Shown: positions 11,505-21,711, counted from the stretch's first letter. The stretch is DNA of 64,000 bases from Branchiostoma floridae (GCF_000003815.2 NC_049979.1:4865305-4929304); one strand, 5' to 3'. Program-made: numbers and translations. Notes: generated from the letters alone by a model not told the origin.

Positions 11505-13715
11505 TCACACCCTTCTATTTGCCTGCATCATCAGTGGTTTTCCTGCATGTTTCTCGTTATGTCTGCGAAGAACGTCATCTAACATTAGGCCAATCCTTTT
11601 CTTAGCAGAATTCATCTCAACGCCGCTGCCGCTGCATCCCTTGGTGAAGATCTTGCGCTCACGCTCAGGCTCCTTCACCTCTACTTTTGGTCGGGGCTTT
11701 CTGGCTGGCAGCTTGAGAACACGTGTTGGAGCTGAGACCATGGGGGGTGGTGGAGGGGGAGGGGGGACTCCCTTGCCAGCTGGAGGGGGTGGGGGTGGTG
11801 TAGGTATGACACCAGGAGGAGGGGGTGGTAGTGGCATGGCTCCCATTGATGCAGGGGGTGGAGGCATGGCTCCCATTGGTGGAGGGGGAGGGAATGATGC
11901 AGCAGGTGGAGATGATGGGAGTGTTGCATCAGGTGGAGGTGGTGGCAGGTCCACATCAGGTGGAGGGGGTGGGAAGCTGAGATCCTCGGGTGGAGGGGTG
12001 GGGAGAGTACCGGGTGATGGGGGAGGAGGTAGTACAGTGGTTTCCACGGGCGGAGATACAGGCTTTTGTGCTGATGGCCTTGTGAAAGCTGATCGAGAGG
12101 GTTGTGGCACTGTTGTCGCTGAAGAAGGTGGAGCCCTGGGGGGTGGAACCGAGGATGATGGTGGAGATGGGGCGGTAACAGGTGGCTTAGACGGTTGAGA
12201 AATTGTTGGTGACATTGGTGTGGCTGCAACTTTCGCTAGTGGTGCCTTTTGAATGGGACTGGTCTTTGGTGAGGGTGGTTTTGGGGCTGGAGTTGCCTCA
12301 AATGCCTGGGCATACTTTGGTGGCGGAAGTGCCCTTTCAACGGGACTGGTCTTTGGTGAAGGTGGTTTTGGGGCTGGAGTTGCCTCAAATGCCTGTGCAT
12401 ACTTTGGTGGCGGAAGTGCTCTTTCAACAGGACTTGCGATTGCCTTTGGTGATGGTGGTTTTGGCGTTGGAGTTGCCTCGAATGCCGCTGCAAACGATTT
12501 TGTACCCGAAGGCTTGGTTGGTTGTATAGGTGTGACCTGCGGTACAGGAGATGTTGCTGCTGTAGTTTGGGTTGGTGGTGGGCTGCGTTGTTTTGGCGTC
12601 GATGCGACAGGTGCAGCGTCTTGGATGGACGGTCCAGCCGGCGTCTTAGTTTTGAGGGGCACTGGTGGTGGTGCCTTTCTTGTCGGTGTTGGCAGGGATG
12701 CCTCTGAAACTACAAGCGGTGGTGTGACCTTGCCCTGCACTGGTGCATAGACTTGTGACTGTGACAAGTCCCGGGGTGGAGGGGCAGGGGGTGTCTTGAT
12801 CCTTGGGGGTGTCACTTGGATGAATTCCTGGCTGGTCTCCTTATCCGGCACTGTTTGGTGGTTTGGCGGTGACGATAGCTCGATGAAAAGCTGAGATCTC
12901 TTTTTCTCCTGTGGTTGTTCCGGTTGAATCTGAACTTCTTCCTGTGCTGCGGCCGCGTTCCCAGTGATCTCGTCGTAAGAAGGTGGCTGACCATAGCTGT
13001 AATCCGGCGGATGGTCCTGCTCGTCGAATGCGCTCTCCGTCGCTTTGGCCTCAGCTTCTTTCCTCTTTTGAATTTCTTCGTAAGACGGAGGACCGGCATG
13101 TCCTGTCAGGGCAGGTTTGTGATCTGTAGGCATCGGTACTTCGACCGAGAGCTCTCCCTTTTCTGTGATGGAGGCAGTGAGAGCCAGTGCGTCGACTCCC
13201 TGCGGTAATGTGAATTCCCTGCTGAACTCTCGGCAGGCTTGCATACCACCGGTGGCATCCTGTTGTTGTGTGCCATGCACGACAAGCTTGTTATCCAACG
13301 TTTTGACGTCGATGTCTCCATAAGCAAAGTCTCTCAAATTCAGTATAAGTTCGTACACACCTCTTTCAGGAACTGCAACGAATGTTCCCTCAACTGGCAT
13401 TTGCGGTGCCTCAACGGCACTGATTTCCCCTCCACCGTCGTCCTCCAGGCGCTCGTGCAGGGCATCTTTGAATAGCTGTCCGAATGCACTGGCACCCAGT
13501 TTCGGGACAAGTTCGTTTCTAAGACTATCGAAGGCGTTCTGGAAGAAGTCATCGCCGAACAAGTCGTCCTCCTTTTGCCTCACATCACGCTGGAAAAAGT
13601 CATCTCGGAAGAAATCATCGTCCCGTTCAAAAAATCTGTCGAAGAAATCGTCGTCGAGTAGGCGGGACTGTAGCCGAGGCCGGCTGGATAAGGACGACCC
13701 GAATCCTCTGGACAT
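11505..13715 (-). CDS. Small heat shock (alpha-crystallin) domain fused to a long proline-rich tail
   Basis: One uninterrupted frame of 736 residues. Residues 1-90 are an Asp/Phe-rich segment with repeated DDDFF/RDDFF units. Residues about 118-198 match an alpha-crystallin (HSP20) domain: YELILNLRDFAYGDIDVKTL, then LVVHG, REFTLPQGVD and GELSVEVPMP. Then come three PPxY motifs (PPSY 209-212, PPDY 236-239, PPSY 244-247), known ligands of WW domains; a proline-rich stretch to about residue 660 with three 29-residue repeats; and poly-Pro runs including two FPPPPP motifs of the kind bound by EVH1 domains and profilin. The C terminus (about 665-736) is basic and charged. The alpha-crystallin call is firm in pattern. 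The role, possibly a chaperone tied to actin or ubiquitin-ligase partners, is inference. Typical small heat shock proteins have about 150-250 residues, so the tail is exceptional. The ATG has a good context and no upstream alternative in frame. HSPB6 lies near PSENEN in human. Confidence 0.85.
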   Translation of the reverse strand: MSRGFGSSLSSRPRLQSRLLDDDFFDRFFERDDDFFRDDFFQRDVRQKEDDLFGDDFFQNAFDSLRNELVPKLGASAFGQLFKDALHERLEDDGGGEISAVEAPQMPVEGTFVAVPERGVYELILNLRDFAYGDIDVKTLDNKLVVHGTQQQDATGGMQACREFSREFTLPQGVDALALTASITEKGELSVEVPMPTDHKPALTGHAGPPSYEEIQKRKEAEAKATESAFDEQDHPPDYSYGQPPSYDEITGNAAAAQEEVQIQPEQPQEKKRSQLFIELSSPPNHQTVPDKETSQEFIQVTPPRIKTPPAPPPRDLSQSQVYAPVQGKVTPPLVVSEASLPTPTRKAPPPVPLKTKTPAGPSIQDAAPVASTPKQRSPPPTQTTAATSPVPQVTPIQPTKPSGTKSFAAAFEATPTPKPPSPKAIASPVERALPPPKYAQAFEATPAPKPPSPKTSPVERALPPPKYAQAFEATPAPKPPSPKTSPIQKAPLAKVAATPMSPTISQPSKPPVTAPSPPSSSVPPPRAPPSSATTVPQPSRSAFTRPSAQKPVSPPVETTVLPPPPSPGTLPTPPPEDLSFPPPPPDVDLPPPPPDATLPSSPPAASFPPPPPMGAMPPPPASMGAMPLPPPPPGVIPTPPPPPPAGKGVPPPPPPPPMVSAPTRVLKLPARKPRPKVEVKEPERERKIFTKGCSGSGVEMNSAKKRIGLMLDDVLRRHNEKHAGKPLMMQANRRV
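12236..12500 (-). repeat. Three 87-bp coding repeats in the proline-rich tail
   Basis: The block encoding AFEATPAPKPPSPK followed by SPVERALPPPKYAQ is repeated with a period of 87 bp (29 residues). Copies 1 and 2 are almost identical at DNA level and copy 3 is diverged. The period is a multiple of three, so expansion keeps the frame; it also keeps long frames open on the opposite strand. Confidence 0.85.
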
Positions 13716-16700
13716 GGTTAAGAAATTGGTCCACTATCTCGGCTTGAAGGGTCGGAAACAATGAGTGCAGAAGACGGTCCCGTAGATGATTTTGTGTAAC
13801 GCAACTGACTTGGCCGCCTCATGCAATGGAGTGGATTCCGACAGTGGGAGAGGAGCCGATATTTCTAGAATGTAGACGAAAATAGAAGGGGCCTTGCTTT
13901 ATTTGGCCATTGCGTACTGTACATAGGAAGGCGAAGTCAGGCCACAAATACCCTTTGCGCCATGGAGGCGCTGTGGCATCTGGAGTATGTGACAACCGAC
14001 GGGGATGTATCGTATGCTTCAATCATGAACGTTAATGCTGAACTGATGATCAAATCAAATCAAGCTAGATCGGGTAGATCTGTTGATATCGACGGTCATC
14101 TATCCTTGTACGTTTTTGAAATCTTGGTAAACTCAGTATTCAGACTATTGAGAAGATAAAGAAATTCCGCGATGAACATCCACAAAGAGACTTCCACGTC
14201 CAGTTTCAGGCATGTCACGCTTTTCCCTAGAACTGCATGATTCACTTGGAATTTGGTTCCAGATTCGGAAGTAGCTCTAATTTTGTCGCGACCATCAAGT
14301 ACAACCGTGGCACTAGAAATAAAGCACCTACCAGGCATCAATGAACGCTCCTGCAACGTCACTGTGTAATTAGGGTCACGTGTCAAGAGCTTTACCAATT
14401 TCAGGACAGAGGAGTATGCATATACTATGTGCTATTTTTCACGAGAAATCAAATCTTCTGCTTCAATGTCTTATAATAACAAACTACGCAAAGGATATGT
14501 TTGATACCGTGGACCTCTGTGGAAATTTGCCAAAAGTTTAGGCCTCCCCGATATTTTTCTCAGACTTAGTAATGACAATTGCGCAAGGCAAGCCGATCAA
14601 GATAGTCACATCCCTGGTCGATATCTGAAGCACGTGTTCAGCATTATGATAAATCAAACTATCCTTCAAAGTCTGTGTCTTTGTCCGTCCGTGTCATCAT
14701 GGAAATGAATCTTCCCCGAACTTGAGAAGGGCGCAGCCGCACCCTGAACGTTTATGGAAGTACGCGCAATCCGGGAGTTGATCCTGTCCTTGGTACCGTA
14801 GGAGTGAGCCGAGGTCACCTCTCCAGAGACATGACGTGCCGTCCGTGCCGCATCGTGGGCTAGTCTCTACCAGACGAATACTAATACTAGTAATAGGGGA
14901 CTTCGGCCAAGTTAGGAATAAAAGTCTAGTAGGAGTTAATTGGTCTAGGAGTGAACTGACCGGCCGGCGGATAGCTGGATAGACTGACTGAGTGAGACTG
15001 ACTGAAATCCCATAGCGGCATATTTGTCCCGATTTGGCCAAATCCTAGCTTTTCTTTTGTCATCCAGCTGACACGTCTGCTTCGAGACTAATCGTAGGCC
15101 TGGATTCTGACTCATTTCAGCAGGCGGGTGCGGATGTCTGCCCACACAGAGGATCGTGTTACTAGTTACGTCAGAATATCTTTACTATGAATCTTTACCG
15201 TGAAATGAACGACATGAATGGAAGGGAATAGTTTTATTCCAGGCTCGGTACTTGCTTTTGATAAAGGAGTTTTAATCCTCCTTCACGTGCAACGGTTCTA
15301 AGAACTTCTAACAGAACGTGTTTTTTTCAGTGAATACATTTTAACCAAAAGAGCGTTATATCGGACACGAATCCCACATCGTCTAAGCGAACAGTTTCCA
15401 CCTGAATTTTGTGTTGCTTGAAAGATAACTTTTAAAATAATTTTAAAACCTGGATTGTTTTTTTTGCCCCGCTTTCACAGTTTCGTACAAAGATTGGAAT
15501 TTCAAGATGATGAAAAATCGACTTCAGAATCTGATGTCAACTGTTGTTGTAGACCGTTGGGCAGAGCTGTGCCGCAGTTTTCATGTGCGGATTTCTTTTC
15601 TACCAAACCCACAATACCCTCTGTTTTGGTCTTAGTCACACCTTAGCAAAACAGAGTAGGACTTACGCAAAGTACATGTGGTGGTTAACGTTATATCATT
15701 TGTGAGCTACTGTAAATGCAATTAAGTTTGCGCGGCCGTGATTTAATTTCGCGGTAGGGAGAAAATTCAGTTTTCGCGATGGTTTTTAGTTCACGATAGC
15801 GCTCTGGTGACTGAACAGTGACGAAACACTTTTATGGCCAGCCATTGCAGTATGAAATCACCAACTAGCAACTGGGCAAAGATGCCACTCGGCAGTGCTG
15901 GCATGATCAACTGTCACTGATTTAACTGTATGGAATCTCCAAGCAGATCCTACAATGGCATAAGATAGTACCAAACTGGCCAAGGAGTGTAGTCGCCCAA
16001 GAGGTGTCTATTTGCCATGTTAACCCGCGGTAGCAATTTAACGCGCTCTAGGCGTGGCGGTCGAAGTTCAAATTTGACTGATTTTTATCCCGCTTCAATG
16101 AAATTACTTCTAACGTTAACCAATTAGTTAAATTTCGACCATCTTCTTTCAATTTCAAGTAATTCTGTATCTTTAATATGGAACGGCCTCATTAGTCATT
16201 ACTATGACGGGCACCTACTAGATAAGCCTCAAGGAAAATATCATGTCTGATCATGTCTAATTGGTTCGAGTGACAAGTAGTCAATTATCTCAATACTACC
16301 TGACTATCTGGTTTTGGCAGGGCGTGCCTCTTCTCTAAATCGTTATTTAACGTGCTCTAGGCGTGGCGGTCGACGTTCAAATTTGATTGATTTTTTTATT
16401 CCGCTTCAATGAAATGTCTTCTAACCAAAAGGTTAAATTCTGCGTGATATTAGAAATTGTTTGTAATGTCCACACTATCTGAATCCAAGATGCTCTGAAA
16501 TAACAGTCACATATTGACGTTTAATATATATATATATACTCACAAACCGTGCCTTGGCTGGATTTCAAATTTCCCGCGCAGTGAATGTCAAGGGTCATCA
16601 CGACGTGCTATGCGCATGTGCATACCATTTCTTCGTTTTTGAACTCGGGAGGGTTGCCGGTGCGGCTGTGTTTCTCGTCGCGGTGGTAGATGTTCACATT

Positions 16701-16839
16701 GTGGTCGAATTGGACACCCGAATAACTCGTCGGGTGCTTGTAACCAACAACTAAGGTGACGAGTACCTTTTATTTCGTTTGCATCATCGTTCCACGGTGC
16801 GAGTAGGTGTAACGCCCCCCTCCCCAGGCTGATTCTAAG
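13716..16839. other. No gene seen between two divergent intronless genes
   Basis: This 3.1-kb stretch holds the upstream regions of the small-heat-shock gene (leftward) and the SCI1-like gene (rightward). It contains a truncated copy of the CTGTAAATGC MITE family (about 15710-15810), a direct-repeat pair of about 90 bp (16033-16120 and 16346-16436) and a TA run at about 16524-16537. Frames are short and unremarkable. The last 100 bases before 16840 are probably 5' UTR. Confidence 0.5.
16033..16436. repeat. Direct repeat pair of about 90 bp
   Basis: Two copies of a block containing CTCTAGGCGTGGCGGTCGA, GTTCAAATTTGA and CCGCTTCAATGAAAT lie in the same orientation about 310 bp apart. They could be a remnant of an element with direct terminal repeats or a local duplication. 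No coding content between them. Confidence 0.6.
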
Positions 16840-17778
16840 ATGGGCAGAAACAAGCATGACGCTGACGAGGACAGTGACTCCGACTCTAACATCTCCAGTA
16901 AGTCATCAGAGTCTGATTCTGAAGAGGAGTTGAAGAAGAGTAAGAAGACGAAACAAGACACGCCCCTTAGCGTCAAGAAAGCACTGAAGAGAGAGAAGAA
17001 ACGGGAGAAGAAAAAGTCCAACAAGGACAAAATATCCATGGACGATTTCTACAGCAGGAACGCCGAGTTCAGGTCATGGCTGCAGGAGAAGAAGGGAAAG
17101 TATTTCGACCAGTTGAAGTCACCACAAGCAAAGAAGCTGTTCAAGAAGTTTGTGAAGAAATGGAACAAGAAGAAGTTGGACAAAAAGTACTACAAAGGCA
17201 TGGACAACTTGGACACAAGTGCATCGTCCAAAACCAACTACAAGTGGAAGTTTACGTCCACCCTGAGCAGTGCCGACAATGATAGAGTGGCAGGCGCTCG
17301 CTCCCAAGTTCGGAGCTGGAGCGGCAGCCAGGACGAGCTGGATCAGCATAACATGTCCGGCGCCAGCGGATTCTCTACCTTCGGAAAGTCACCAGCGCCA
17401 GCTGATAGAAGTTTCTCGAGAACCCCTGCCTCAAGTCAGAAGCAGGGCAGTGACGTCCGCCTGATAGGACCCATGCCTCCCCCACAGGAATCCCCCACCG
17501 GTAGGCCTGCAGTCCAGGCGCACAAGAGGCCGTCTCCCGCTGCCAGCACACCTGGGGCAGGGCAAGACGAGTCCTACCTGATGGGCGGGGACAACTTCCT
17601 GGCCAAAATTCAGGCAAAGAAGAGAAAGCTGGAGGAGAAGAGGCAGAAGCAGATTCAGGTGGCCTCAGAAAAGGTCCGCGAGCACCAGGCCAAGGAGAAG
17701 GAAAAGATGCAAGCCCTGCTGGAGATGGCTCGTAGTAGCCGCCATGAGAATTCTCTTTGGAAGGATGCAAAGAAATAG
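16840..17778 (+). CDS. Basic nuclear protein with SCI1-like domain
   Basis: A single exon of 312 residues. Residues 1-35 are acidic and serine-rich (DSDSDSNISSKSSESDSEEE); 45-65 are Lys/Arg-rich. Residues about 66-121 (ISMDDFYSRNAEFRSWLQEK through FVKKWNKKKLDKKYY) resemble the conserved core of Style cell-cycle inhibitor 1-type proteins, a little-studied eukaryotic family of basic nuclear proteins. Residues 125-235 are low-complexity Ser/Pro; 245-312 are a charged helix rich in Lys, Glu and Gln. Nuclear location is inferred from the basic clusters. The family name is from recall, and I cannot name a vertebrate orthologue with certainty. It may be a retrocopy, since the window's conserved genes have introns, but the frame is intact. 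AATAAA lies about 1.05 kb downstream (18824-18829). Confidence 0.65.
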   Translation: MGRNKHDADEDSDSDSNISSKSSESDSEEELKKSKKTKQDTPLSVKKALKREKKREKKKSNKDKISMDDFYSRNAEFRSWLQEKKGKYFDQLKSPQAKKLFKKFVKKWNKKKLDKKYYKGMDNLDTSASSKTNYKWKFTSTLSSADNDRVAGARSQVRSWSGSQDELDQHNMSGASGFSTFGKSPAPADRSFSRTPASSQKQGSDVRLIGPMPPPQESPTGRPAVQAHKRPSPAASTPGAGQDESYLMGGDNFLAKIQAKKRKLEEKRQKQIQVASEKVREHQAKEKEKMQALLEMARSSRHENSLWKDAKK

Positions 17779-18969
17779 AAATACCATGACATATCACCAC
17801 TGTCCTACACTGTCAAGTTACATTACAAATCCATGACCTTGTTTTATAGTGCCAGCTACAGATGAATTAGGACTTTGGCATGTTGTCTAGGATTTAGTTG
17901 GTTACATTGTATATTAATGTTGGGATGATTCAGTAGTGCAGTCTGACAGTAAGCTTGAGACTGGGACAATTAGGATTTAGACTGGCAAGGCAGAAAATGT
18001 TTCCTTGTCACATGTTCCTTCAATTATGATGTGTTAATTGTACATGTACTACTGACTGTGCCATAGCTATAGCAATGTGCATTTGGACTAGTGTAGTGAA
18101 TCATAGCTAGTTTACATGTACATGATGTATGTGTTGCTGGGACAACCAGACTTAATTTATTTTATTCTGTAAGCATGGGAATGCAGTTATGCCAAAGATG
18201 TATAATATACATGTAGCTCTCAGTTACTTATGCAACACATGGGTTTACTTACGTTTTTCATACATATAATGTGTTTTTAAACATTAATGTTAAGAGTTTT
18301 CTATGTTTATATAGTAAACATGCATGGCTGTAGTGTGACTTAGATTGCAGGGATTCTGTTTTAGGGAACAGTACATGTATCTATGTAGAAATAACTTCTT
18401 ATTTTTGGAGAAAAGTTAGAATTAACACCAGTCTCCTGACAGAACCAGTGCAAAGAATTCCAATGTCTATAGTAATTAGATGTCTGACCTTGATGCTTCA
18501 TAGTACTGTTGAGTGTTACCATTCCTGTTACATCTACAGTTGGTTAGCTACAAACACACTGCTTTAAGAAATGAAAACAACAGTCTATGTTCTGCAAATA
18601 CCATCAAGCTCTTTAAAAGTAAGGGGAGAATGCATTTAGCAAGGACCTTGCATTCAGATAGTTTTACCAGATTTTTGTCACTGTAAATTACATGACGGAA
18701 ACTAGATAACTTGTACATAAATTTGTTCTGCTGTTTTCATAGGTAAAAATCAACCATACTTGAAGGATAAGTTACAAATAAATGCTAAGTTGGAAGTTCC
18801 AGCCTGTCATTTCTCCATACAGAAATAAAAGCAAACAGGATTTGTAACAAAATATGACCAGTAGCAAAACATGTTGCAATATACCACTGTTTTTGCCGGG
18901 GCGCCGCAGGCGCCCGGCTTTGTCCCCGGTTTAATGGTTCGTCCTTGGATGGGTCTGCTATGGTCGCAA

Positions 18970-19085
18970 AATGTACCGTGCGTTTTTACGACAATTCTCA
19001 GCCCTTCTCAGCCCTTCAAATAAACGCAATGTACCGTGCGTTTTTACGACAATTCTCAGCCCTTCTTAGCCCTTCAAATAAACGT
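18970..19085. repeat. 58-bp tandem duplication
   Basis: Two almost identical copies of a 58-bp unit start at 18970 and 19028. They contain TGTACCGTGCGTTTTTACGAC and two CAGCCCTT blocks. The segment just before it (from about 18958) is an inverted match to 19213-19247, so it marks one end of a larger element. Confidence 0.75.
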
Positions 19086-19256
19086 TGTAAGAATACTGTT
19101 TATCCATGACCTCTACTCGTACAGAAAACATTGCAGCGCTCATTAGCAAAGTCTAGGAAAGGAAAATGTTTCTTGATTTGCAGTAAAACACTGGTCATGT
19201 AACATTTGAGGAGTTGTCGTTAAATCGCACGGTTCATTTTGCGATAGCGTTGACGG

Positions 19257-19481
19257 GTCCGGGTATTTAGCGGAATAACCCGGAATAACCCGGAATAACC
19301 CGGAATAACCTTAATAAAGGATGAAAGCTACCGAAATACAGTGTGCTTTGATAAGTTAAGATCGCAGAATGCAATATTTTGGCATAAAATAATGTATATA
19401 TGGCCATGGGAACAAGAAATATTACGGTTATTCCGGGTTATTCCGGGTCATTTCGGGTTATTCCGGTAAATACCCTCACGG
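19257..19481. mobile_element. Palindromic MITE with GGAATAACCC repeats, inserted in an older element
   Basis: The ends are inverted repeats built from CCGGGTATTT and tandem GGAATAACCC units (four on the left and inverted copies on the right). The element is flanked by the 10-bp direct repeat GCGTTGACGG (19247-19256 and 19482-19491). The outer sequence on each side (18958-18998 and 19213-19247) is itself an inverted pair, so this MITE landed inside or at the edge of an older element. Confidence 0.65.
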
Positions 19482-20381
19482 GCGTTGACGGTGCGGAGGA
19501 GGTGAGATTTTTATCGTACAGAAATTGGTACAGTTTGTAAAGTTATCTTTCTGGAATTCGGATGTATTAAAATATAACATTACATTCTAAGGCGTAGTGT
19601 CATGTGAGTAAAATGAGCACGACATTTGACGAAAGATTTTGTGGAGGGTATACAGTCAAGTTTATTGTGCAACGATTGGAACAGTTTACGTGCGGGTGGG
19701 AGGGGGGCGTGCGTCTATATATGCAGCTGCAGGAGGTCCTGCAGGACATTTTCGATCGTAAGAGTAACGTACAATTTGAAAAGATAGTGATCATGAATTC
19801 GGACACATTGAAACATATTTCCAAGGAACGGTATATAGTTTTTTTAGTAAAACCAGTGTGTGGGGATTGACGAGAATTTAGATAGTTTAATGGTGCACTG
19901 TGCTTGAGCCGATGCGAGGCATTATGCAGGGCATTTTTGATTGTAAAAATATCGTACAAGTTGAAAAGATGGATCGGATTCTAATACATTAAAACATACA
20001 TTTCCAAAGAATAGTAGAAAACAACGGATTGTAGCTAACTGTTAAACAATCAGCAAAGCAGTTGGCAAGATGTCACACCTGAACTTTTGTAGATTTTTGC
20101 TTTTTGTTGGTACTAGTAAGATGTTATGTGATCAAGACAATATTTTCTTTCTGTTTCAGTGACGCCTTAGACTGTTCTCTGCTATATATACAAGTGACAC
20201 AGTAATATACAGAAACTTACAGCTAGCAAAAGTCTGTACTCAATAAGATTTTACACAGTACACATTTATACTTCTTCTGCTGAAATCTACGCATTACATT
20301 TTGCATCCAACCAAAGAGGTTTGAAAGAGAGTCCTTGATCCAACCAAATTAGACCTTGAGACCTATTAACAGATCATTGAT

Positions 20382-20690
20382 CACTGTGCATTTTGCACAT
20401 ACCAGACTCAATCGTGCCACTGAGCACTGCATTTTGCACACACCAGACCAATTGTGCCACTGAGCACTGTGCATTTTGCACACACCAGACCTATCGTGCC
20501 ATTGAGCACTGTGCATTTTGCACACACCAGACCTATCGTGCCATTGAGCACTGTGCATTTTGCACACACCAGACCAATCGTGCCATTGAGCACTGTGCAT
20601 TTTGCACACACCAGACCAATCGTGCCATTGAGCACTGTGCATTTTGCACACACCAGACTCAATCGTGCCACTGAGCACTGTGCATTGTGC
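20382..20690. repeat. 42-bp tandem repeat, about seven to eight units
   Basis: The unit runs CACTGTGCATTTTGCACACA, then a CCAGAC-AATCGTGCCA-TTGAG block; some copies carry CTATCG in place of CAATCG, and the outer copies have a one-base length change. Because 42 is a multiple of three, long frames stay open on both strands (for example 20408-20692 minus). These are not genes. The array ends 38 bp before the Helitron protein start and is probably part of the element's 5' region. Confidence 0.9.
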
Positions 20691-20727
20691 AAATAAAGTC
20701 AAGCAAAGAACACATATATTGTGAACA

Positions 20728-21711
20728 ATGTGTGAATCTATTTTATCGGGAAAATACCACCAAGGTGACATCATTTTCAGTGGAGATAATAGAGGCAAAC
20801 AATGCACTGCAAATGCTTTAATGGCAGTTGTTAACCACAGTACTTGCAGACAAGCAATTACCTGGACAAGTACAGACCTTGATGGTGTACTTTTTCAAGG
20901 AGATGCACTATACACCTACATAAAACCATCACTAAGATCTGGTGTGGAGTTCCTCTCCGTTGATGATATTCCAGACTATTTGCAACTTTACAACAATACT
21001 GTACGTGTATCAATAAAAGAGTCTTACACTGGAGACATATTTGCCACAGAAGCAGTCTATCCTTATTACACCTTAAAGAAAGCCCTAGAAGCAGCATTTG
21101 CTGAATCCAACACTTGTCTTTTCATAACAGCACATGGAATAACTGGTTCAACAGTAGCATTGTTGCACGCTGATAACAAGTATTTTGTTTATGACTCACA
21201 TGCCAGAAGTCCCATAACAGCATTGCCAGATAGCCATGGCACTTCTACTTTAAGCATGCACAGTTCAAACAGCAATCTAGTTTCATTCTTGCAACAACTT
21301 AACTGGAACACAACATGCAATTTTGAGGTTGTCCCAGTACAAGCAGAAAATGTTTTCTTATCAGTTGAACCTACTGGTATACACATTATCAATCTGACTA
21401 GCAATGTTTCTTCTATGATTGAGTCAGAAAACTGCTTTCAAGTTCAACAACAACACACATACACCTTGGTTAAACCAGAGTTTGTATCTACGAAAGAGAA
21501 CCTACAACAACCAAACACAGCATTTCCATTTGCACCACATTGTAACCAAAGTACTGGGAAAAACATTGTGCCATGCACCACAAGCAAACATCCAAGTGCT
21601 ATGCCAGAGAACAGGAATGAAGGCCTCTTGAATCAATTAGTAATGTCACCAAATGCAGCATCAAATTTAAATGATAAAAAAGTGCAAGGTCTTGCAATCC
21701 AAAGCGCAATA
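20728..21711 (+). CDS. Helitron-type protein, N-terminal part with C76-like cysteine protease domain (runs into gap)
   Basis: The frame is open from ATG 20728 into the assembly gap (about 328 residues). The N terminus carries GDNRGKQCTANALMAVVNH with C26 as likely nucleophile, and about 130 residues later FVYDSHARS with D156 and H158. A Cys followed by a D-x-H pair is the catalytic layout of the herpesvirus large-tegument deubiquitinase family (peptidase C76), domains of which I recall in eukaryotic transposon proteins. Deubiquitinase activity is inference. The segment after residue 165 is unassigned. Its position upstream of a Helitron Rep-like region (after the gap) makes it part of that transposon rather than a host gene. 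Confidence 0.7.

Larger units (their letters stand above)
17779..20381. other. No gene seen; 3' region and nested repeats
   Basis: The first kilobase is probably the 3' UTR of the SCI1-like gene. From about 18896 the sequence is repeat-derived: a GC-rich hairpin (about 18896-18929), a 58-bp tandem duplication, a palindromic MITE (19257-19481) and a diverged duplicate pair (19736-19830 and 19921-20012). The 88-residue frame at 19604 lies in this repeat zone and matches nothing that I recognise. Confidence 0.5.

Noticed and set aside
11500-12750. Long glycine-rich plus-strand frames (232 and 165 residues)
   Set aside because: They are the antisense of proline codons in the small-heat-shock gene (CCN read as GGN) and of its 87-bp repeats; no domain and no splice context.
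19604-19870. 88-residue frame near the palindromic MITE
   Set aside because: Part of it recurs as a decayed duplicate at 19921-20012 without an open frame, so it is repeat-derived.
20349-20807. Frames of 80-152 residues on both strands
   Set aside because: Produced by the 42-bp tandem repeat, whose period is divisible by three; the peptides are the same unit repeated.
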